DNA of 22,265 nt, taken from a virus. Made by a program: the position numbers and the translations under genes. The stretch is taken from positions 1 through 22,265 of the IMG/VR virus record IMGVR_UViG_3300008050_000363; one strand, 5' to 3'. Of the stretch, positions 15,399 through 22,238 are shown piece by piece. The notes beneath the pieces were generated by a model. That model was given only the letters and a program-made list of their open reading frames with translations, ran no database searches and was not told the DNA's origin. Positions within the stretch are counted from its first letter, which is position 1. Every line of letters starts with the position of its first letter.

Positions 15399-17435
15399 TT
15401 ATGCTGATGTTTTATTGGTTAAATTATATACATATTGAGCTGTATTTTGGTAAGTGGTCCCATAAAAAGAGGAGAAATTGGATAGGGTCTCATCTGTATA
15501 CTGGGAGTAGTCTTTTATTATATCTGCGTAGTCTTTTAATTTCTTTTTATCAGACATTGATAATTGGTGTATGTGGGTTTTATATATGTTTTTATCAGGT
15601 ATTCCTATTAACTCACAATATTTAACATTATCCCATGTAGGGCATGATTTACCATATCCTTTTTTTATTGTTATTTGATTGTGACCAAATATTTTTATAT
15701 CAGGAAAAGCTTTTATGAAATAACGGCATAAATTTTCTATAGCGTAGGCTTGTGCTTGGGTTATATTGGGGTTATTAGTTTTACCAGGAGATAAGTTAGG
15801 TTTTGATAATGTTGTTTTATTAGTTCCAATCCATGATATATTTATTGTCTTTGAATTAGGTGCAAGTAATCCATTAATTCTAGTGCTTGTATATCCATTC
15901 CCCCCTATCCCATAAGAATGCCCTTTTTTAATCAAATCTACATTATAATTACACCCTCCTTCATCATCTATTGATATATTATACCCATGTCTTGACCATC
16001 CACCTGTTTTGCTCGGAGCAAAATAAGCAAAGTAATTGGAAAGTCCTATATTATCTTGGAAATCAGTTGCTGTTACATGAATACATAGGTTTTCTATTTT
16101 AGATAATTTTGAAGAATTTACCCCATCAGATTTTAATTTAGATATTAATTCAGATACAGGGTAAGGGTCTATTATCATTACATCCCCTCTATGTGGGGAT
16201 ATGTGTATGGGGTAGTCTATTTTTCCATCTTTCCATTCATTATATGCGGTGGTTGTTTGTTCTTTATTTTTGCAAATAGTAGGTGTTCCCCCCTCTCCCC
16301 TAACAAATTCACCCTCCTGGGGGTTTTCAATTGTATTGGATTCAGTTTGTTTTTCTTCTTCACTTAATTCAGTACCTGATACTTCTATGTCTTCCGTTGA
16401 CATTATATATTCTCCTGTTTCTATATTCTCAGTATATTCATCAAAAGGATTGATTTCTGTTTCTTCTTCGTCATCTTTTTCAGGTTCAATTACAGGAGTA
16501 TCTACTATAGTCTCGGGGATTATTACTACTTCTTCATCATCATCATCAACCTTTGGTGGTACATTGGTTGGTTCTATTATTTCTGGGGAATCTATTATTT
16601 GTTTAAAAGTGTTAGTAGTTTTTAAGTTAGCGCCAAATGATTGATTATTTAAAGATGCAGGGGTGAATCCTGTTATTTGTTGGTTTGAAGTCATGTAAAT
16701 GGCAGAACTATCTTCATTTGAGTTTTCTGTTGTGGGTATCCATCCTTCACTATCTTCTTCTATTTTTTGTCCATTCCTGATAATAGTAATAGGGTCTCCT
16801 GTTTCTCCTGTTTTGCTCCATTGGTTTTGGTTTTTTTCTGGTATACTATCCCCTCTATTAGTTGAACCAAATCTTATAGAATTACCAAATCTTCCCTCTA
16901 AAATCATATCCCCCTCATAAGGTAGTAATGGTTTTATATTTAATTCTTCTTTGAAATATTTTCCTAAATTTATATCAGTGCTACCGTCTGTGACTTTTCT
17001 TGTTATTCCATTATCCCTTTTTTGGTAATCATTAGAAGTGGGTTCATCTTCTAATGCTTTAGATGTGGGTAAAGCATTGTGGTGAGGATGATTCCAAATA
17101 TTTATTTGAGATAAGTAATAAAATGATTTACTTGATTTTTTATCATATATGCCTTTATCATTAGCTGATAAAATTAATACTACTTCATTTATTAAAGGGT
17201 AATCTTTTATATATGAAAATAGAGGTTTAGCATGATCTGATGAATTTTTATTTTGATAATGATCATTTTTGTCTAGTATAGAAAAGAAAATAGTCCCTAT
17301 AGCATCATATTCTCCAAGTTCCTTAGCCTTAGGGTGATTTATATCTAAGATGACATCTAAGACTCTCGCCGCCACCAAACCTGAGGTGTTTGAATTATTA
17401 TTATTTCTATTTTTTCTATTTTTTAATATCCCCAT
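15399..17435 (-). CDS. 5: Baseplate hub protein with zinc amidase domain (gp5-like)
   Basis: A 678-aa gp5-like hub protein. Residues 23-271 (from ARVLDVILDINHPKAKE to SFGANL) are the gp5-type N-terminal block, including EGRFGNSIRFGST and GDPITIIRNGQ. Residues 272-385 are a long acidic, probably flexible linker with a run of Asp and Glu. Residues about 447-605 are an Amidase_2-type N-acetylmuramoyl-L-alanine amidase: the likely zinc ligands are His453 (CIHVTATD), His585 (FGHNQI) and Cys598 (GKSCPTW), with Tyr485 in RHGYNIS and Lys596 as likely catalytic helpers, as in T7 lysozyme. It would cut the amide bond between muramic acid and the peptide during entry. T4 gp5 uses a lysozyme domain at this step instead. 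The N-terminal block is almost the same as in the 620-aa gene just upstream. Confidence 0.88.
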   Translation of the reverse strand: MGILKNRKNRNNNNSNTSGLVAARVLDVILDINHPKAKELGEYDAIGTIFFSILDKNDHYQNKNSSDHAKPLFSYIKDYPLINEVVLILSANDKGIYDKKSSKSFYYLSQINIWNHPHHNALPTSKALEDEPTSNDYQKRDNGITRKVTDGSTDINLGKYFKEELNIKPLLPYEGDMILEGRFGNSIRFGSTNRGDSIPEKNQNQWSKTGETGDPITIIRNGQKIEEDSEGWIPTTENSNEDSSAIYMTSNQQITGFTPASLNNQSFGANLKTTNTFKQIIDSPEIIEPTNVPPKVDDDDEEVVIIPETIVDTPVIEPEKDDEEETEINPFDEYTENIETGEYIMSTEDIEVSGTELSEEEKQTESNTIENPQEGEFVRGEGGTPTICKNKEQTTTAYNEWKDGKIDYPIHISPHRGDVMIIDPYPVSELISKLKSDGVNSSKLSKIENLCIHVTATDFQDNIGLSNYFAYFAPSKTGGWSRHGYNISIDDEGGCNYNVDLIKKGHSYGIGGNGYTSTRINGLLAPNSKTINISWIGTNKTTLSKPNLSPGKTNNPNITQAQAYAIENLCRYFIKAFPDIKIFGHNQITIKKGYGKSCPTWDNVKYCELIGIPDKNIYKTHIHQLSMSDKKKLKDYADIIKDYSQYTDETLSNFSSFYGTTYQNTAQYVYNLTNKTSA
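16623..17369 (-). repeat. Hub-gene duplication, copy 2 (in the amidase hub gene)
   Basis: This is the N-terminal block shared with 18512-19236. The two translations are roughly 85% identical by eye. The main difference is a 7-residue (21-nt) indel after SIRFGST. DNA identity is patchy but very high in places: a 74-nt exact match at 16987-17060 corresponds to 18854-18927. Similarity starts sharply at ARVLDV and stops sharply after SFGANL. Confidence 0.9.
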
Positions 17436-17448
17436 TATTTATTCTTAA

Positions 17449-19311
17449 TTAAACCTGAGTTTGATTTCGTTTTTCTTCTAAATATGCAAAAAATTCATTA
17501 GAGTCAGTATGTATATTGAAATCTTGGGCCATTTCAAATTCTGTTACCCCATGTGTTCTGCCTTCAAAATGTTGTTCGTTTGTATATCTCCATTCTATAT
17601 CTTTTCTCCCAAAAAAGGACTTTACATCATCTATTAAGTCTCTAGATAAACCACCATATCCATGTTTTTCAAAATCAGCTTTATGAGAAACTTCCGCCCA
17701 TACACTATCTAATTGTATATGTCTTGCATATCTTATATGATAATCTTCTGTTTGTTCTTTCCACCAGGTTTCATCCTTATTTTCTTCCCAATATTTCTTG
17801 CTTCTTTTTATTAAGACCTCTAAAGTAGGAATATGGATACTGTTATTTACAGGGTTATAGTGGGGCCTTATATCTCCTCTTATACCCGTTGGGCTTCCCA
17901 TAAATTTCATGTACCAAGCGTTATTATGCATTACTTTTACATCATAAAAATCCATAATTTCTAGTAATTTATCTGGAGTTATATAATGAATATTCTCAAA
18001 TGTATCATCCATACCTGGATAAAAATATTTCCATTCTTCATCTCCAAATAATTTTAGGACAAATTCCTTTCTCTTAAGATCTCTACCTTTTCTTTCAGTT
18101 TCGGGAAGTTCTTCTGAATCTGTAGATGCTACAGGAGTTCCATCACAATTTAATATTGTTATTGTATATGTGGATATATTTTCTTCACGTCTTTTTGTCC
18201 ATTTACTACTTCTATCAATTGAATAATTTACATCTGCCCTGAGAGTATATTTCCCCCCTTCAGGAAATCCATTATCTGAGAGAGCTCTATTAAGTTTAAT
18301 TTTAGCCCTAAATTGGGCTTGAGTTGTTGATGAGTTATATGTGGGTCCACTTCCTTCACCTGTAAAGCTTTGACCTTGAAGGGCCTTCATAGCTGGGGGG
18401 AATAGTTTATTATTATTACACATCCCTTCTTCTTCAATAATTTCTTCTTCAATAACTTCTTCTTCAATAATTTCTTCTTCAGTAGGAATGATATATTTTT
18501 GTGGTTCTGTTAAATTGGCACCAAATGATTGCTGGTTTAAAGATGCGGGAGAAAATCCAGTTATTTGTTGGTTGTGGGTTAAATATATAGATGTGTGGTC
18601 TTCGTATGTATTTTCTGTTGTTGGTTTCCACCCTTCATCGTTTATACCTGTGTTGTGTCCATTTCTGATAATAGTAATGGGGTCTCCTTCATCCCCCACC
18701 CTACTCCATTGGTTTTTATTTTTATTAGTTGAACCAAATCTTATAGAATTACCAAATCTTCCCTCAAATATTCTGTCTCCCTCATAAGATAATAATGGTT
18801 TTATATTTAATTGTTCTTTAAAATATCTCCCCAACACAATATCTGTTCCCTCATCTGTGACTTTTCTTGTTATTCCATTATCCCTTTTTTGGTAATCATT
18901 AGAAGTGGGTTCATCTTCTAATGCTTTGGAGGTTGGTAAAGCATTGTGGTGGGGATGGTTCCAAAGGTTTATTTGTGGTAAGTAATAAAATGATTTACTT
19001 GATTTTTTACCATATATGCCTTTATCATTAGCTGATAAAATTAATACTACTTCATTTATTAAAGGATAGTATTTTAAGTGAGAAAATAATGGTTTAGCAT
19101 GATCTGATGAGTTTTTATTTTGATAGTGATCATTTTTATCTAATATAGAAAAGAAAATAGTCCCTATAGCATCATATTCTCCATGTTCTTTGGCTTTGGG
19201 GTGATTTATATCTAAGATGACATCTAAGACTCTCGCAGATGTTAAGGTGTGGTTACTTTTTAGAGAATTGGAATCCTCTGTGGTGATATTTTTTTCTTTG
19301 ATAACAGGCAT
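17449..19311 (-). CDS. Second gp5-like hub protein with zincin-like C-terminal domain
   Basis: A 620-aa paralogue of the adjacent amidase hub protein. Residues 26-267 are the shared gp5-type N-terminal block (ARVLDVILDINHPKAKE to SFGANL). Residues 277-295 are an acidic linker of Glu/Ile repeats. Residues about 320-400 form a beta-rich region of unknown kind. The C-terminal 130 residues show a zincin-like layout: SIHIPTLEVL, then DSVWAEVSHKADF with Glu540 and His543, then THGVTEFEMAQDF with Glu591/Glu593. This resembles a group of peptidases in which AE--H and a later E-E replace the classical HE--H, but the first ligand His is Ala539 here. It could be an active variant, a degenerate enzyme or only a look-alike. 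It ends 13 nt before the amidase hub gene. Being a hub protein is well supported; enzymatic activity is not. Confidence 0.75.
   Translation of the reverse strand: MPVIKEKNITTEDSNSLKSNHTLTSARVLDVILDINHPKAKEHGEYDAIGTIFFSILDKNDHYQNKNSSDHAKPLFSHLKYYPLINEVVLILSANDKGIYGKKSSKSFYYLPQINLWNHPHHNALPTSKALEDEPTSNDYQKRDNGITRKVTDEGTDIVLGRYFKEQLNIKPLLSYEGDRIFEGRFGNSIRFGSTNKNKNQWSRVGDEGDPITIIRNGHNTGINDEGWKPTTENTYEDHTSIYLTHNQQITGFSPASLNQQSFGANLTEPQKYIIPTEEEIIEEEVIEEEIIEEEGMCNNNKLFPPAMKALQGQSFTGEGSGPTYNSSTTQAQFRAKIKLNRALSDNGFPEGGKYTLRADVNYSIDRSSKWTKRREENISTYTITILNCDGTPVASTDSEELPETERKGRDLKRKEFVLKLFGDEEWKYFYPGMDDTFENIHYITPDKLLEIMDFYDVKVMHNNAWYMKFMGSPTGIRGDIRPHYNPVNNSIHIPTLEVLIKRSKKYWEENKDETWWKEQTEDYHIRYARHIQLDSVWAEVSHKADFEKHGYGGLSRDLIDDVKSFFGRKDIEWRYTNEQHFEGRTHGVTEFEMAQDFNIHTDSNEFFAYLEEKRNQTQV
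18427..18486 (-). repeat. Four-copy 15-nt tandem repeat encoding an acidic linker
   Basis: On the plus strand the unit ttcttcttcaataat occurs at 18427, 18442 (last base c) and 18457, with a degenerate fourth copy at 18472. In the minus-strand gene this encodes a Glu-Glu-Glu-Ile-Ile/Val type linker between the shared N-terminal block and the unique C-terminal part. Such a unit could change copy number by slippage, always in frame because it is 15 nt long. Confidence 0.85.
18512..19236 (-). repeat. Hub-gene duplication, copy 1 (in the zincin-like hub gene)
   Basis: First copy, in transcription order, of the shared N-terminal block; partner is 16623-17369. Both copies start at ARVLDVILDINHPKAKE and end at SFGANL. 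The flanking N-terminal 22-25 residues and everything downstream differ, so the shared block is a discrete module. Confidence 0.9.
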
Positions 19312-19698
19312 TTATTCCTCTATTTCTTCTTCTGTGGGTGCTTCTATTTGTTTTGGTTCTTCAACTGTTTTAGCTATTTCTTCTGCTAGTCCTTGAAGTT
19401 GTTCCATTTCGGCATCTGTTAATAATCCACCATCCCCCGAACTAGCAGATGATGTTGATAAACGTTGAACAATAGCCGCCATTTTTATTAATTGGTCGTC
19501 ATTTTTGACACTTATTTCTAAATATTCCTTAATAAGAGGAACTATAACGGTAGCGTCTCCTAAAGATTGGACTAAAGGTCTCAACTCTGCTATTAAAGCT
19601 GCGAGTTGTTTTGCTTTTTTTGTTTGATTGTTATGAATTTCTTTAAGAATGTCTGAGAAAGTCTTATCATCAAATAATATTTGATTTAATGGGTCCAT
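19312..19698 (-). CDS. Acidic helical hypothetical protein
   Basis: A 128-aa protein with no recognised family. Residues 1-80 are helical and fairly hydrophobic (KQLAALIAELRPLVQSLGDA, then VPLIKEYLEISVKN). A Ser/Gly-rich break (STSSASSGDGG) and a second short helix follow, and the tail is strongly acidic, ending EAPTEEEIEE. The gene is preceded by one copy of the ATATTTATAA leader element only 9 nt from the ATG, and its stop abuts the start of the 620-aa hub gene (TAA then ATG). The GAGGA in its last codons lies at a good distance for the hub gene's start and could act as a ribosome-binding site. It may be an adaptor or assembly partner for the hub; no motif shows this. Confidence 0.5.
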   Translation of the reverse strand: MDPLNQILFDDKTFSDILKEIHNNQTKKAKQLAALIAELRPLVQSLGDATVIVPLIKEYLEISVKNDDQLIKMAAIVQRLSTSSASSGDGGLLTDAEMEQLQGLAEEIAKTVEEPKQIEAPTEEEIEE

Positions 19699-19718
19699 AT
19701 TGTTTTGTTATAAATATG
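19699..19718 (-). promoter_or_regulatory. Candidate late promoter/leader element, copy 3
   Basis: The sense strand reads CATATTTATAACAAAACA directly before ATATG of the 128-aa gene, with the core 9 nt from the start. It is identical over 18 nt to copy 1 and sits just downstream of the sigma factor gene. Confidence 0.5.
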
Positions 19719-19724
19719 GAAAGC

Positions 19725-20495
19725 TTAGACTCTTATATACCCTGTTTTATCGAATTCGGCATATAAATCTTTATATAGGACTTTGAGTTTTTTGGTTACC
19801 TTAGTAATTACGGGGGTATCCACTTCTGTCATTTCACGAATATAAATGTATAGTGCTTTTTTGTTGAAGATTTCTAGGTTTTCTCTTCGTTTAAATAGAA
19901 TGTTAATTGCGTCACATACTTTACGATCCTTTTCTTTCTTAAACATTGTAAACATATGTTTATCTATATATTCTGTGAAAAAATCAATAAAATCCTTTAT
20001 TTCTTGTTTACGACCATCCCTACCTAATTGATGTAAAACGTTATCATCTTCGTCTGCTTTTAAAACATCCACAGTAGCTTTCATTTTCTTATAATTGTTA
20101 TTATTATATAAGATGAGGTAATTTTTACCCACAATCGAAAAATAACTGAATGCTTTTGAACCTCTTTCGGGTTTAAAGTAATCTAGTTTTTCTAATAAAA
20201 AACATATAACCTCGTGTTTAAGGTCTTCAAGTGAATCTACTTCTGTATAGTAGAATTTGAATGTATGTATTAAATTTTCCGCTAGTTTATAGAATGGATA
20301 CCATATTCTATCTTTGAATATCTTATCTCTATCATCTTGGTTGGATGAAGCTAAGTATTCAGCTATTGCTGCGTCTGTGTCTTCTGTGAAATATCTTTTT
20401 TTGGTTCTCTTACGGCCTCTTTTTTTAGGTTGACCTTCTTTCGGGGGCTCAAGAGAACCAGTGTTAACTGGTTCTTTTGGTATAAAATTTGTCAT
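19725..20495 (-). CDS. 55: Late-transcription sigma factor (gp55-like)
   Basis: A 256-aa divergent sigma-70-type factor like T4 gp55, which directs host RNA polymerase to phage late promoters. The N-terminus is proline-rich and then very basic (KKRGRKRTKKRYFT, residues 24-36). Residues about 60-130 hold the sigma region 2-like core: WYPFYKLAENLIHTFKFYYT, then SLEDLKHEVICFLLEKLDYF with KPERGSKAFSYFSIVGKNYL. This arrangement is very close to that of late sigma factors I know from marine T4-like phages. The last 60 residues are helical and basic. It lies 6 nt after the upstream gene and 26 nt before the next gene, whose leader contains a candidate promoter element. The window's structural genes are its likely targets. 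Confidence 0.88.
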   Translation of the reverse strand: MTNFIPKEPVNTGSLEPPKEGQPKKRGRKRTKKRYFTEDTDAAIAEYLASSNQDDRDKIFKDRIWYPFYKLAENLIHTFKFYYTEVDSLEDLKHEVICFLLEKLDYFKPERGSKAFSYFSIVGKNYLILYNNNNYKKMKATVDVLKADEDDNVLHQLGRDGRKQEIKDFIDFFTEYIDKHMFTMFKKEKDRKVCDAINILFKRRENLEIFNKKALYIYIREMTEVDTPVITKVTKKLKVLYKDLYAEFDKTGYIRV

Positions 20496-20501
20496 TAAGA
20501 T

Positions 20502-20753
20502 TTATTTGAGTGTGAATTCATTTAGTGATTCTTGTATTTCTTTAACTGATTTAAAAAACCACCCAATCTGATCATCTGATTCGAACCATCCTTTAGCGTC
20601 AATTTCTTTTAATTTCGTATCACAAGCTGTAATAGCGTCGCTTTGTGTTTCAATAAAATCCATTAACCTTTCATTTTTGATTAGTAAATTTCTAATTATA
20701 AAAATAGAAACTACAATAATTACAGTTAATGTTATGCTAAGTGTTAAAATCAT
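20502..20753 (-). CDS. Small single-pass membrane protein
   Basis: An 83-aa protein with one N-terminal transmembrane helix at about residues 2-21 (ILTLSITLTVIIVVSIFIIR), followed by a basic stop-transfer region and a charged soluble part. The segment GWFESDDQIGWFFKSVKEIQ is like a recurrent signature (F-SDD-VG--F--I) I recall in small membrane proteins of T4-like marine phages, function unknown. Orientation is probably N-out/C-in by the positive-inside rule (RNLLIKNER after the helix). It starts 2 nt after the HD-domain gene and ends 6 nt before the sigma factor gene. Confidence 0.65.
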   Translation of the reverse strand: MILTLSITLTVIIVVSIFIIRNLLIKNERLMDFIETQSDAITACDTKLKEIDAKGWFESDDQIGWFFKSVKEIQESLNEFTLK

Positions 20754-20755
20754 GA

Positions 20756-21547
20756 TTAGTCTTTAAAAAATGAATCTATAACATCTAATGTTGCTGATGC
20801 TAGTTTTGGGTTATTTGCTGTGTTGACTTTTTTTGCTGTTCTGAGTGCTTTATCACCTTTTGAAGCGTTAGCAGGTTTGGTTGATTTGGTTGTTGACTTT
20901 GGGTTAGCGGCATTATCCCATAACTCAAATTCAATTTGAGCAGCCATATGATCTGCTTGGTGCATTAATAAAGGTAAGTGTGTTCTTAATCTTGTTTCCT
21001 TTTGACCAGACATAAAGTAAAACTTATTTGATTCATCATATAAACCATCATGGATTTTAATTGTAATAAACTCGTTTTGAGTTACTTTACAACCAATTTC
21101 TTGAAGTAGAAATAATGAACGTTCCGGTATTTTCATTGCTGGGATGTCAGTATTGAATTTATAGATTTGACCTAATTTATCAATATGCCATTGTGAGTCG
21201 TTTGGAGTATAGTACTCGCCTTCTTGTTGACCCATCTTGCCTAAATCATGGAATAAAGCTGCGAAATGCATTTCTTCAATTGTATATGTGGATATATCAC
21301 CACCCATGTCTGTCCACGTTTCATATAATTTATTAGCACAATCAAAGACACGCAAAACATGGTCAGTATAACCACCTGCAAATGCTGAATGATGCCAATT
21401 TTTACTTGAAGCAGGCATCATCATCATTCTTTCTTTATATTTATCTAAGAATGGTAATAGTATGTCTGTTCGTTCTTTTGAGAAAGATGATTCTATTACA
21501 TTTATATAACGGTTCCAATTTGTTTGGATTTGTTCTGCTGATAACAT
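20756..21547 (-). CDS. HD-domain phosphohydrolase
   Basis: A 263-aa protein with a metal-dependent HD domain. The likely ligands are in order: His63 in GGYTDHVLRV, the His100-Asp101 pair in FAALFHDLGKMG, and Asp199 in LMHQADHMAA; His52/His53, His122 and His166 are additional candidates. HD enzymes remove phosphate or pyrophosphate from nucleotides or cleave cyclic nucleotides; the substrate cannot be read from this sequence. The C-terminal 50 residues (about 213-250) are rich in Lys, Ser, Thr and Ala and look disordered. The start is 1 nt after the previous stop. AGGA lies 10 nt before the ATG but belongs to the coding end of the upstream gene. Possible roles are nucleotide-pool control or turnover of a signalling nucleotide, both inferred. 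Confidence 0.85.
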   Translation of the reverse strand: MLSAEQIQTNWNRYINVIESSFSKERTDILLPFLDKYKERMMMMPASSKNWHHSAFAGGYTDHVLRVFDCANKLYETWTDMGGDISTYTIEEMHFAALFHDLGKMGQQEGEYYTPNDSQWHIDKLGQIYKFNTDIPAMKIPERSLFLLQEIGCKVTQNEFITIKIHDGLYDESNKFYFMSGQKETRLRTHLPLLMHQADHMAAQIEFELWDNAANPKSTTKSTKPANASKGDKALRTAKKVNTANNPKLASATLDVIDSFFKD

Positions 21548-21548
21548 A

Positions 21549-21764
21549 TTATATAATTCCTGTTGGTGATGTACCTCTAGCTCCTAAAGCGCCTGTAGAT
21601 GATAGAGTTATCATGTTTTGTAATTCTTCGTATCTTTCTTTTAACTCATTATCCATAAAATTAATTGCATCTTCATTGTGACCTTTTTTGATAAATCCGT
21701 TTAATCTAGCTAATGATTGATCTAATCTTTCCATAGCCATTGTAATTTGTTTTTCGTATTTCAT
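21549..21764 (-). CDS. Small hypothetical protein
   Basis: A 71-aa protein. It is mostly one charged helix (KYEKQITMAMERLDQSLARL, then NEDAINFMDNELKERYEELQ), suited to a helical bundle or coiled-coil partner. The C-terminus has a short Gly/Thr/Ser-rich tail ending in GTSPTGII. It starts 35 nt after the upstream gene, with an A-rich leader and a TATAATAC-like stretch but no Shine-Dalgarno. It is closely linked to the HD gene. Function unknown. Confidence 0.55.
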   Translation of the reverse strand: MKYEKQITMAMERLDQSLARLNGFIKKGHNEDAINFMDNELKERYEELQNMITLSSTGALGARGTSPTGII

Positions 21765-21799
21765 AACTTTTATTTTGTTAATTGTTGTATTATAATAAT

Positions 21800-22174
21800 T
21801 TATTTTGGGGTATCCAAGTATTTCTCATAGACTTTATTACACCATTCCATGTTTTCTTTAATCATGGCTTTTCTTTCATCGTCCATTGTAAAAAAATCGG
21901 TGGTTTCTATTAAAAGACCAAAAGCCCGTATACGGGTAAATTCATCTTTAGTTCCGTGTTCTGTAATAATTGTTTTGAGTAATTGGTGGGATTGAAGGTA
22001 TTCTTCCTTCTTTAATTCTGCTGCTGATTTTTGTTCTGCTAATTCGTGTTCTGCCTCATTATCATCAAAAAATGACATTATATTAGAGGATGAACGATGG
22101 ATACCTTTTAATGTATCCATTTTTTCCATTCGTTTAAGTGCCTTATCTATATTATGTGGATCGTATTTTTCCAT
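21800..22174 (-). CDS. Hypothetical protein, charged and helical
   Basis: A 124-aa protein, rich in Lys, Glu, Asp and Met, with no membrane segment. The first part (KALKRMEKMDTLKGIH) and the middle (AEHELAEQKSAAELKKEEYL) are helical; the C-terminus has TRIRAFGLLIETTDFFTMDD and a final helix. I do not recognise a family. It is the first gene after the palindromic non-coding region. The ATG at 22174 has no clear ribosome-binding site; AAAAGAGAA lies about 16 nt upstream, too far for typical use. Its position next to the sigma factor cluster suggests a regulatory or auxiliary role, but nothing in the sequence shows it. Confidence 0.5.
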   Translation of the reverse strand: MEKYDPHNIDKALKRMEKMDTLKGIHRSSSNIMSFFDDNEAEHELAEQKSAAELKKEEYLQSHQLLKTIITEHGTKDEFTRIRAFGLLIETTDFFTMDDERKAMIKENMEWCNKVYEKYLDTPK

Positions 22175-22210
22175 GGTTCGCGGACCGGTGTTCTCTTTTA
22201 CCTATAAACC

Positions 22211-22238
22211 CCTACAGTTGTAGGATAATACTATTATC
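22211..22238. repeat. Two abutting perfect palindromes upstream of the first gene
   Basis: CCTACAGTTGTAGG (22211-22224) and GATAATACTATTATC (22224-22238) share one base. The first has 6-bp arms around GT, the second 7-bp arms around a single C. A further pair, ACCCC at 22208-22212 and GGGGT at 22240-22244, could enclose both. The arrangement fits an operator or a structured 5' leader. Confidence 0.7.

Noticed and set aside
18427-18486. CRISPR-like repeat array
   Set aside because: The repeats are directly adjacent with no spacers and encode an in-frame acidic linker.
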